Shown: positions 36,844 through 44,587 of the stretch, piece by piece
Position numbering within the stretch: position 1 is the stretch's first letter
Layout: every line of letters begins with the position of its first letter
Assembly (NCBI RefSeq): GCF_035607535.1
Contig: NZ_JAYDZX010000010.1
Location: 100,066-164,065, forward strand
DNA from: Salinimicrobium sp035607535
Lineage (GTDB): Bacteria > Bacteroidota > Bacteroidia > Flavobacteriales > Flavobacteriaceae
DNA: 64,000 bases
Reading direction: 5' to 3'
Notes under the pieces: generated by a model
The model's input: only the letters and a program-made list of their open reading frames with translations
Databases searched by the model: none
What the model was told of the DNA's origin: nothing
Made by a program: the position numbers and the translations under genes

Positions 36844-37404
36844 GTGAAGCTATTCATCAAAAATATGGTTTGTAACCGCTGTAATATGATGGTGAAGTCT
36901 GAGCTCGAACAGTTCGGGCTTCATCCTCTTACAGTAGAGCTCGGGATGGCCGAAGTAGAGCGCGATCTCTCTGCTGAAGAAAAAAAGCTGCTGAATGAGC
37001 GGCTGGAAAAACTCGGTTTCGAACTAATTGATGATAAAAAGACCCGGCTCATTGAGAGCGTAAAAACTGCGGTGGTCGAACTGGTCCGGAATCCGGAAGA
37101 CCTTCCAAAAATGACATTTTCGGAACATCTTTCAGATAAATTTCACCAGGATTATTCTGCCCTGAGCAAACTTTTTTCTGAAGTGCAGGGCATGACCATT
37201 GAACAATATCTTATTCACCAGAAGATCGAAAGGGTGAAGGAACTGCTGGTCTACGACGAACTTTCCCTGAGCGAGATCGCCCTCCAACTCAATTATTCAA
37301 GCGTCTCCCATCTTAGCAAGCAGTTCAAAAAAGTAACGGGTTTAACGCCCACCCATTTTAAGCAGGTAAAGGAAAATAAACGTATTCCTCTGGACAAGCT
37401 TTAG
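36844..37404 (+). CDS. HMA-like domain fused to an AraC-type DNA-binding domain, probable copper regulator
   Basis: A 186-residue protein starting at GTG, two bases after the DUF3347 gene. Residues 1-65 look like a degenerate HMA metal-binding fold (KNMVCNRCNMMVKSELE keeps a CxxC). Residues about 85-180 are an AraC/XylS helix-turn-helix pair: LSKLFSEVQGMTIEQYL, then LSEIALQLNYSSVSHLSKQF and FKKVTGLTPTHFK. The fusion of a metal-binding CxxC with a DNA-binding domain suggests direct sensing of cytosolic Cu(I). It lies between the pump genes and copA, which it may control. Confidence 0.85.
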   Translation: MKLFIKNMVCNRCNMMVKSELEQFGLHPLTVELGMAEVERDLSAEEKKLLNERLEKLGFELIDDKKTRLIESVKTAVVELVRNPEDLPKMTFSEHLSDKFHQDYSALSKLFSEVQGMTIEQYLIHQKIERVKELLVYDELSLSEIALQLNYSSVSHLSKQFKKVTGLTPTHFKQVKENKRIPLDKL

Positions 37405-37483
37405 AATCTTACCACAAATTTCCAGAATTGTATAACATTTCCGCTTTTATTCCTGCGAACTTTGGGATGTAAAAGTGTAAGAG

Positions 37484-40400
37484 ATGAAACATACTTATAA
37501 AATTACCGGCATGACCTGCAATGGTTGTCGGGCACATGTTGAGGAAACACTGCGGAAGGTTGACGGAGTAAAATCTGCAGCCGTGGATCTGCAAAAAGGA
37601 GAGGCTGTGATCGAAATGGAACAGCATATTCCCTGGGACATTTTTGAAACTGCTCTTCAAAAAAGCGGAGGCAATTATCACATCCTGGCCCCCGGAACTT
37701 CGGAAGAAGATTTAAACTTTGCCAAAGTTCCAAAAAATAAGAATTCGGGTCGTGATGATAGCACTGCCGCTGGTGGGGAAAACTTTGGTAAAGTTGAAGA
37801 GAATTCAGGATCTGAATCAAACTTTGCCAAAGTTCCAAAAAAGGAGAATTCGGGTCTTGATGATACAACTGCCGCTGATGGTGAAAACTTTGGCAAAGTT
37901 GAAGAGAATTCAGGATCTGAATCAAACTTTGCCAAAGTTCCAAAAAAGGAAGATTTGAGTTATGATGATACCACTGCATCTGATGGTGAAAACTTTGGCA
38001 AAGTTGAAGAGAACTTGGGATCAGAATCAAACTTTGCCAAAGTTCCAAAAAAGGAGAATTCGGGTCATGATAATGCAACTGCTGCTGATGGTGAAAACTT
38101 TGGCAAAGTTGAGGCAAGCATGACCCACACCTATAAGATTACCGGAATGACCTGCAATGGCTGTCGGGCGCATGTTGAGGATACATTGCGCAAAGTGGAC
38201 GGCGTAAAATCTGCAGCCGTGGATCTGCAAAAAGGAGAGGCTGTGATCGAGATGGAACAGCATATTCCCTGGGACATTTTTGAAACTGCTCTTCAAAAAA
38301 GCGGAGGCAGTTATCATATTCTAGCTCCCGGGACTTCGGAAGAAGATTTAAACTTTGCCAAAGTTCCTAAAAAGGAGAATTCGGGTCGTGATGATAGCAC
38401 TGCCGCTGATGGCGACAACTTTGACAAAGTTGAGACAGGGATGACTCACACCTATAAGATCACCGGCATGACCTGCAACGGTTGTCGGGCGCATGTTGAG
38501 AAAACTTTGCGCAATGTCGACGGAGTAAAATCTGCTTCTGTAGATCTCGAAAAAGCTGAAGCTGTCGTCGGGATGGAAAAGCACATCCCGATTGAAGTTC
38601 TAGAGAATGCTTTGCAAAAAGACAACGGAAAATATCACATTTTTGAGAAGGAAGAAGGAGAAGGATCAAACTTTGCCAAAGTTCCAAAAATTGAAAATTC
38701 GGGTCATGATAATGCAACTGCTGCTGAGGGTGAAAACTTTGACAAAGTTGAGACAGGGATGACTCACACTTACAAGATTACCGGCATGACCTGCAATGGT
38801 TGTCGGGCGCATGTTGAGGAAACATTGGGCAAAGTGGATGGAGTGACAAGTGCTTCTGTAGATCTCCAAAAAGCTGAAGCTGTCGTCGGAATGGAAAAGC
38901 ACATCCCGATTAAGGTTTTGGAGGATGCTTTGCAAAAAGACAACGGGAAATATCACATTTTTGAGAAGGAAGAAGGAGAAGGATCAAACCTTGCCAAAGT
39001 TCCAAAAAATGAGAGTTCGGGTCGTGATGATAGCACTGCCGCTGATGGTGAAAACTTTGGCAAAGTCGAGACAGGCATGACCCACACCTACAAGATCACC
39101 GGCATGACCTGCAATGGTTGTCGGGCGCATGTTGAGGAAACTTTGCGCAATGTCGACGGAGTAAAATCTGCTTCTGTAGATCTCGAAAAAGCTGAAGCTG
39201 TCGTCGGGATGGAAAAGCACATTCCCATTGGAGTTTTTGAAGATGCATTGCAAAAAGACAGTAGTAAATACCATATTCATTCAACAGGATCAATGGAGAA
39301 ATACCAGGTGACCGGCATGACCTGCAGCGGGTGTCGTGCACATGTGGAGGAGACGCTCCAGAAAGTAGAAGGTGTCAAAGAGGCGAAGGTTAACCTGGAA
39401 AAGGCAGAGGCAGTTATTTCTTCAGAAAATCCCATTGCTGTAAATGTGTTTCAGGAAGCGCTAAGAAAGGACGGGAGCACGTATAATATTTATTTACCCG
39501 GGCAGAATGTTACAGCTCCACCTAAGCCTAAAATGCCTCAGGGCAAAGGCACAGGGACTTTTTATTGTCCTATGCACTGTGAAGGAGACAAAACATATAA
39601 CAAGCCCGGAGACTGCCCCGTCTGCGGAATGGATCTGGTGGAGGAAGTAAGCTTAAAAGCCGAGCAACCATTGTATACCTGCCCAATGCACCCTGAAATT
39701 AAGGAGGATGAACCGGGAAGCTGTCCCATTTGCGGAATGGACCTGGTGCGCATGGAACCGGAACTTTCGGCTGAAAAGAAATCCTACAACAAACTGCTCA
39801 AAAAGTTCAAAATAGCCGTGGGATTTACCATCCCGATCTTCCTGATAGCGATGGGAGAAATGATCCCGGGGAATCCTATTTATGACTGGATGAGTATGGA
39901 GGCCTGGAATTGGGTGCAGCTGGGACTTTCGATTCCGGTGGTTTTTTATGCCACCTGGATGTTCTTTGAAAGAGCCTATCGTTCTATAGTGACCTGGAAC
40001 CTGAACATGTTCACCCTCATCGGAATTGGTGCGGGTGTGGCATGGTTATTCAGTGTCTTTGGAATGTTATTCCCGGACTGGTTTCCGGAGCAGTTCCTGA
40101 CTCATGAAGGAACCGTGCACGTGTATTTCGAAGCCGCGACAGTAATTCTGACTCTCGTTCTACTAGGACAATTACTGGAAGCAAGAGCACACAGCCGCAC
40201 AAATTCGGCTATTAAAGAACTGTTGAAACTTGCACCGAATAAAGCCACTTTGGTGGTCAATGGAGAAGAACGTGAGATCCATACCGATGAAATTGAAGTG
40301 GGGAATGTCCTAAGGGTAAAACCCGGAGATAAAATTCCTGTTGACGGAAGTATAGAGAAGGGCCAGACCAACATTGATGAATCGATGATCACAGGAGAGC

Positions 40401-41782
40401 CTGTGCCGGTTGAAAAAGCTGAAGGTGATAAAGTTACTTCGGGCACGATCAACGGTAACAGGAGTTTTACCATGAAAGCCGAAAAAGTAGGGGATGAGAC
40501 CCTGCTGGCCCAGATCATTAAAATGGTGAATGATGCCAGCAGGTCGCAGGCACCCATTCAGAAGCTGGCAGATAAGATTTCGGGATATTTTGTGCCGGTT
40601 GTAGTGATCATATCGGTCATTACTTTCTTCGTGTGGGCAGCATTTGGCCCTGAACCCAGCTATGTTTACGCCCTCATCAATGCCATTGCAGTATTGATCA
40701 TTGCCTGTCCCTGTGCGCTTGGATTGGCCACTCCTATGTCGGTCATGGTAGGAGTTGGAAAAGGAGCTCAGAACGGGGTGCTTATCAAGAATGCTCAGTC
40801 TCTGGAGCAAATGGACAAGATCGATGTGCTTATTATTGATAAGACAGGAACTATTACCGAGGGAAAACCTTCAGTTGAAAAAGTTGTGGCTTCCGGAGGT
40901 ATTTCTGAAGAAGAGCTGGTACAAATAATAGCTTCAGTTAATGCACAGAGTGAACATCCCCTGGCAGAAGCTACAGTGCGATACGCAAAGGATAAGAATT
41001 TGAAATTTTCCGAAGCATCGGACTTTAATGCCGTAACCGGAAAAGGAGTTACAGGAACTTCAGAAGGAAAATCGGCTGCTATAGGGAATGATAAGCTTAT
41101 GCAGGAGATCAATGCTGATATAAGCAATGACCTTCAGCAACAGGTAAAAGCTGAACAGGAACAAGGGAAAACTGTTTCTTATGTGGCTGTGAATGGAAAG
41201 GTGAGCGGTTATCTTACTATCACCGATCCAATTAAGAAGACGAGCCGACAAGCTATTTCAGACCTTATAGACGCGGGCGTTGAGGTGGTGATGCTCACGG
41301 GTGACAACGAAGTTACGGCTAGTGCAGTGGCTAAGGAGTTACATCTTTCAGGTTTTAGGGCGGGAATGCTGCCACAGGATAAAATGGAGGAAGTTTCGAA
41401 ACTTCAGCAACAAGGGAAAAAGGTTGCCATGGCAGGAGATGGGATCAATGATGCACCCGCACTTGCCAAAGCCGATATCGGAATTGCTATGGGTACAGGA
41501 ACCGATGTGGCTATAGAAAGCGCAGAAATCACCCTGGTAAAAGGGGACCTGCACGGAGTTGTAAAAGCCAAGAACCTGAGCAAAAAAGTGATGAAGAATA
41601 TTAAGCAGAACCTGTTCTTTGCCTTGATCTACAATACCCTGGGAGTGCCAATTGCGGCCGGGGTTTTGTTCCCGTTCTTCGGAATTCTGCTTTCTCCCAT
41701 GATCGCAGCATTGGCTATGAGCTTTAGTTCGGTATCGGTAATTGCCAATGCCCTAAGATTGAGAAGTGTCAATATAGGTTAG
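37484..41782 (+). CDS. copA: Copper-exporting P1B-type ATPase with six HMA domains and repeated linkers
   Basis: A 1432-residue ATPase, about twice the usual 730-840. Six HMA domains (GMTCNGC or GMTCSGC) begin near residues 1, 213, 320, 426, 532 and 604. Four linker units lie between HMA1 and HMA2, and one each after HMA2, HMA3 and HMA4. Each unit starts with NFAKVPK (NLAKVPK in the last) and ends with a variant of NFGKVE. Two zinc-ribbon-like metal-binding motifs (CPMHCEG...CPVCGM, CPMHPEI...CPICGM) occupy about residues 690-760. The pump core has CPC at 1075-1077, the phosphorylated Asp1119 in DKTGT, SEHPLAEA, GDGINDAPALAKAD, and the YN and MSFSS signatures of Cu(I) pumps. It should export cytosolic Cu(I). 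HMA copies are nearly identical in DNA, indicating recent duplication. Confidence 0.93.
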   Translation: MKHTYKITGMTCNGCRAHVEETLRKVDGVKSAAVDLQKGEAVIEMEQHIPWDIFETALQKSGGNYHILAPGTSEEDLNFAKVPKNKNSGRDDSTAAGGENFGKVEENSGSESNFAKVPKKENSGLDDTTAADGENFGKVEENSGSESNFAKVPKKEDLSYDDTTASDGENFGKVEENLGSESNFAKVPKKENSGHDNATAADGENFGKVEASMTHTYKITGMTCNGCRAHVEDTLRKVDGVKSAAVDLQKGEAVIEMEQHIPWDIFETALQKSGGSYHILAPGTSEEDLNFAKVPKKENSGRDDSTAADGDNFDKVETGMTHTYKITGMTCNGCRAHVEKTLRNVDGVKSASVDLEKAEAVVGMEKHIPIEVLENALQKDNGKYHIFEKEEGEGSNFAKVPKIENSGHDNATAAEGENFDKVETGMTHTYKITGMTCNGCRAHVEETLGKVDGVTSASVDLQKAEAVVGMEKHIPIKVLEDALQKDNGKYHIFEKEEGEGSNLAKVPKNESSGRDDSTAADGENFGKVETGMTHTYKITGMTCNGCRAHVEETLRNVDGVKSASVDLEKAEAVVGMEKHIPIGVFEDALQKDSSKYHIHSTGSMEKYQVTGMTCSGCRAHVEETLQKVEGVKEAKVNLEKAEAVISSENPIAVNVFQEALRKDGSTYNIYLPGQNVTAPPKPKMPQGKGTGTFYCPMHCEGDKTYNKPGDCPVCGMDLVEEVSLKAEQPLYTCPMHPEIKEDEPGSCPICGMDLVRMEPELSAEKKSYNKLLKKFKIAVGFTIPIFLIAMGEMIPGNPIYDWMSMEAWNWVQLGLSIPVVFYATWMFFERAYRSIVTWNLNMFTLIGIGAGVAWLFSVFGMLFPDWFPEQFLTHEGTVHVYFEAATVILTLVLLGQLLEARAHSRTNSAIKELLKLAPNKATLVVNGEEREIHTDEIEVGNVLRVKPGDKIPVDGSIEKGQTNIDESMITGEPVPVEKAEGDKVTSGTINGNRSFTMKAEKVGDETLLAQIIKMVNDASRSQAPIQKLADKISGYFVPVVVIISVITFFVWAAFGPEPSYVYALINAIAVLIIACPCALGLATPMSVMVGVGKGAQNGVLIKNAQSLEQMDKIDVLIIDKTGTITEGKPSVEKVVASGGISEEELVQIIASVNAQSEHPLAEATVRYAKDKNLKFSEASDFNAVTGKGVTGTSEGKSAAIGNDKLMQEINADISNDLQQQVKAEQEQGKTVSYVAVNGKVSGYLTITDPIKKTSRQAISDLIDAGVEVVMLTGDNEVTASAVAKELHLSGFRAGMLPQDKMEEVSKLQQQGKKVAMAGDGINDAPALAKADIGIAMGTGTDVAIESAEITLVKGDLHGVVKAKNLSKKVMKNIKQNLFFALIYNTLGVPIAAGVLFPFFGILLSPMIAALAMSFSSVSVIANALRLRSVNIG
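37715..39067 (+). repeat. Seven 81-bp in-frame linker repeats with 15-bp inverted ends inside copA
   Basis: Units run 37715-37795, 37820-37900, 37925-38005, 38030-38110, 38351-38431, 38669-38749 and 38987-39067, each exactly 81 bp (27 codons). The left end is AACTTTGCCAAAGTT and the right end is its reverse complement AACTTTGGCAAAGTT, with single-base changes in some copies. Both ends are themselves near-palindromes. The first four units form a 105-bp tandem array. The last three recur every 318 bp with an HMA domain between them. Confidence 0.95.
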
Positions 41783-41802
41783 TCAAAAATGGCATTTTTG
41801 AC
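41782..41802. repeat. 21-bp perfect palindrome at the copA stop codon
   Basis: GTCAAAAATG and CATTTTTGAC are perfect inverted arms around one base, starting in the last base of the copA stop codon. A similar palindrome covers the lysS stop codon at 47612-47634. Confidence 0.7.
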
Positions 41803-41814
41803 ACCTCATAAAAT

Positions 41815-41845
41815 GAAAGAGCCGGACAATCGTCCGGCTCTTTTC
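41815..41845. terminator. Intrinsic terminator between copA and the metalloprotease gene
   Basis: AAAGAGCCGGAC pairs with GTCCGGCTCTTT around a 4-base loop, with T on the right and A on the left. It lies between convergent genes and can serve both. Confidence 0.9.
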
Positions 41846-41863
41846 TATAGTATAAGAAAGAGA

Positions 41864-44356
41864 TTAACTATTCGGGTCGAGTATAAGATTTACTCTTTCC
41901 AAAGCATCTTCTAAATGATAACGCGTTAGGGTATCTCTGCTTCGGCCAATGCTGTTGCGAAGATCACGCTGAAGCCTTTTGAGCTCGCCTCTCACAACCG
42001 GACGAATATCACTCTGCGCCACATCGATATTGGAGCGGGTGATCCAGGAACGGTAACGCGCAGGAATTGACTCCTGTTCTTCATTCATTAGATATTCCAT
42101 TCTGTCAATATATGCTCGCTGAAGATTCCTTCTGTAAGTATCAATGTTCTGACCTCTTCTCAATTCACTCCAGATTCCGGTTCTTAAATCCTGCATCATT
42201 TCCAGAAGTCCGTAGGCATCGCTTCCGTTCATTTCGCGGTTCTCGATCAATCTTGCCATTCTTCCGAAGTCAAGAAGGTTGTTGAGCGTTCTCTCCTGAG
42301 TATTTCTTATTCTTTCAACGCTGCCGTCAAATTCGATCCTGTTGAAGATCTCCTGATCGATCAACCATTCGGGAGTTGAGAATAGTTCCTCCTGAAGGAA
42401 ATTCATGGCGTTTTGCTGCTTTTCGGGAGTTACGTGGAAATACACGGCGCCTTCCTGGTCGTAAGTTTTGGTTTCCTTGATCACCCCACCCACGTTGGCA
42501 GCAACATGGCCCATATAGCGGTTGTACTGGCCAAGCACCTGCTCGTACATGGTTTCAAGATCTTCGTAATCCTTTCCTTTTTCAGCAGTCCATTCGATTA
42601 GGTTAGGGACAATTCTTTTCAGGTTTTTGATCCCATACTGGCTGGCAAGAACAGAATCATCGCCTAAATCTTCGGTCTGAGAAGTTGGATCAATTACGCT
42701 GCTCTGCTGGGCTCCAAATCTGTACATAGGATCACCTGCTTTTTCAAGGATCCATGAATCAAGGATCTCTTTTTCCTCTTTTCCAACCTTTTCAGGAATT
42801 GGTTTATAACCCCACATTACGGCATACTTATCGTACGGCCCAATGTTTGGCATTAAGGCTACGTCTCCGTCTTCCGGCTGAGCCACGTAGTTAAAACGTG
42901 CATAATCCATAATAGAAGGAGCTGTTCCATATTTCTTAGTGAATTCTGGATCTCTAAGAGACTCAACAGAATAAGCTACACTACTTCCCATGTTGTGTGG
43001 AAGTCCAATAGTGTGTCCTACTTCGTGAGCAGATACAAACCTGATTAAACGCCCCATGATCTCATCCTTAAATTCAACTCCGCGTGCTTCTTCATTAATT
43101 GCCGCGGTCTGAACAAAATACCAGTTTCTCAACAGGGTCATTACATTGTGGTACCAGTTGATATCCGATTCCAGGATCTCTCCCGAACGCGGATCACTAA
43201 CGTGAGGTCCATTGGCATTTGGAATGGGAGAGGCAAGATAACGCACTACAGAATAACGCACATCTTCCGGGCTCCAGTCCGGGTCTTCCTCTTTGGATGG
43301 AGGATCTTTGGCAATAATGGCATTTTTAAAACCTGCAGCTTCAAAAGCAACCTGCCAGTCTTCAATTCCCTGCTTGATGTATGGAACCCACTTCTTTGGA
43401 GTAGCACGGTCTACGTAATACACGATTGGTTCTTTAGGCTCCACCAATTCTCCCCGCTTGAATTTCTCCATATCTTCTTCCTTCACCTCAAGTCTCCAGC
43501 GGTCAAGGTAGCGCACAGTTTCACTTTTTTGAGCATCAAGACCATAATCTGTTTGCCCTGTAGTAAACCAGCCAACGCGCTCATCATAGTACCTTCTTTC
43601 CATAGGTACTTTTGGCAGCAGGATCATAGAGTTGCTCATTTTTACGGAAATAGATCCTGTGCTTGAATTTGAAGGTGGTTCCCCGGCGTTGTACGTCTTT
43701 ACGTGACGAACCTCAATGTTTTCGGGATAACTTCTAATAGTATCAATATAAGATCTGCTATCATCAAGGCGGCTGATCTTGTAGTTTTTACGACTTCTTT
43801 CCGGAAAACCTAGAGCCTGTACATCTTTTTTGAAAAGATCTGTCACTTTGATTACAGTGGCATTGTTCACAGAATCTTTGTGATAAGCTTCAATGTCAAA
43901 GGAAAAAAGAATAGGTTCAAAATTGGAATTTACCACGGCTTCGTGAACAGGAAGGGAATCAGCTGCATAAACATCGTGGGAAACTACGCGAAGAAGCACA
44001 TTTTTGTTCTTCTTTTCCCATCTCAGCACTTGTTCATTTTGCTTTCCTCCACCAAAACCTATGCCCGAAGCAGTTTGAGCGATCCTGGTGACCATAAGCA
44101 TTTCGCGGTTGAAAAGGCTGTCTGGGATCTCGTAATAGTAATCATCATCAATTTGATGTACGGTGAATAATCCGGTATCAGATTTTGCTTTTTTGGTGAT
44201 CACCTTGTCGTAAGGTTTGATCCCGTTCTTATCTTTTTCGGCGGGTTTGGCTGTTGCGGCCGTTTTCTTATCCTTTTCAGGTTGAAAGACGGCGCAGCTT
44301 GTTATTGAAAAAGAAAAGAAAACAATAACCAGCCGGAACAATAGTCGGTTGTTCAT
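41864..44356 (-). CDS. Zinc-dependent metalloprotease lipoprotein (DUF5117/DUF5118 type)
   Basis: A protein of about 830 residues. I place the start at the ATG at 44356, because it begins an ideal lipoprotein signal (MNNRLLFRLVIVFFSFSITSC); an upstream in-frame ATG at 44389 would add 11 unneeded residues. The catalytic site is HEVGHTIGLPHNMGSS in the middle of the protein, a metzincin-like HExxHxxGxxH. Flanking regions match the DUF5118, DUF5117 and DUF4953 arrangement common in Bacteroidetes. Predicted role: an envelope-anchored peptidase facing the periplasm or surface. Its substrate is unknown. Confidence 0.88.
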   Translation of the reverse strand: MNNRLLFRLVIVFFSFSITSCAVFQPEKDKKTAATAKPAEKDKNGIKPYDKVITKKAKSDTGLFTVHQIDDDYYYEIPDSLFNREMLMVTRIAQTASGIGFGGGKQNEQVLRWEKKNKNVLLRVVSHDVYAADSLPVHEAVVNSNFEPILFSFDIEAYHKDSVNNATVIKVTDLFKKDVQALGFPERSRKNYKISRLDDSRSYIDTIRSYPENIEVRHVKTYNAGEPPSNSSTGSISVKMSNSMILLPKVPMERRYYDERVGWFTTGQTDYGLDAQKSETVRYLDRWRLEVKEEDMEKFKRGELVEPKEPIVYYVDRATPKKWVPYIKQGIEDWQVAFEAAGFKNAIIAKDPPSKEEDPDWSPEDVRYSVVRYLASPIPNANGPHVSDPRSGEILESDINWYHNVMTLLRNWYFVQTAAINEEARGVEFKDEIMGRLIRFVSAHEVGHTIGLPHNMGSSVAYSVESLRDPEFTKKYGTAPSIMDYARFNYVAQPEDGDVALMPNIGPYDKYAVMWGYKPIPEKVGKEEKEILDSWILEKAGDPMYRFGAQQSSVIDPTSQTEDLGDDSVLASQYGIKNLKRIVPNLIEWTAEKGKDYEDLETMYEQVLGQYNRYMGHVAANVGGVIKETKTYDQEGAVYFHVTPEKQQNAMNFLQEELFSTPEWLIDQEIFNRIEFDGSVERIRNTQERTLNNLLDFGRMARLIENREMNGSDAYGLLEMMQDLRTGIWSELRRGQNIDTYRRNLQRAYIDRMEYLMNEEQESIPARYRSWITRSNIDVAQSDIRPVVRGELKRLQRDLRNSIGRSRDTLTRYHLEDALERVNLILDPNS

Positions 44357-44572
44357 TAATTGTAAATTTTTAGTTAAGAATTTGCCCAATTTAGGAAAAC
44401 AGTCTTCGGTTGCCTAACCAAAAGCTGTTAAAATAAATGGAGGTGCACTTTGCTGATAGTTAGACGGGAGAAGCAGTAAAAGGTTTAATATTTTAATGAA
44501 GAAGCCGAAAGGCCTGATAAAGATCATAGACACAAGCTGCTAAAATTATCTTAAAATCTCTTTGCTTTCCCG

Positions 44573-44580
44573 TACCTTTG
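44573..44580 (+). promoter_or_regulatory. -7 promoter element of the type IX secretion pair
   Basis: TACCTTTG is an exact TAnnTTTG match ending seven bases before the ATG at 44588, so the transcript would start at or next to the start codon. No clear -33 TTG at the usual distance. Confidence 0.5.
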
Positions 44581-44587
44581 AGGGAAG

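Noticed and set aside
37715..38110. Regular 105-bp tandem repeats resembling a CRISPR-like array
   Set aside because: All repeats and the sequences between them are in one long open frame, the intervening parts are nearly identical instead of unique, and the unit is far longer than a CRISPR repeat.
37503..38117. 204-codon open frame on the minus strand of copA
   Set aside because: It is a shadow created by the repeated linker DNA; the composition is low-complexity and the plus-strand frame has clear HMA and ATPase motifs.
43148..43666. 172-codon plus-strand open frame inside the metalloprotease gene
   Set aside because: The opposite strand encodes a metalloprotease with an intact HEVGHTIGLPHN site.
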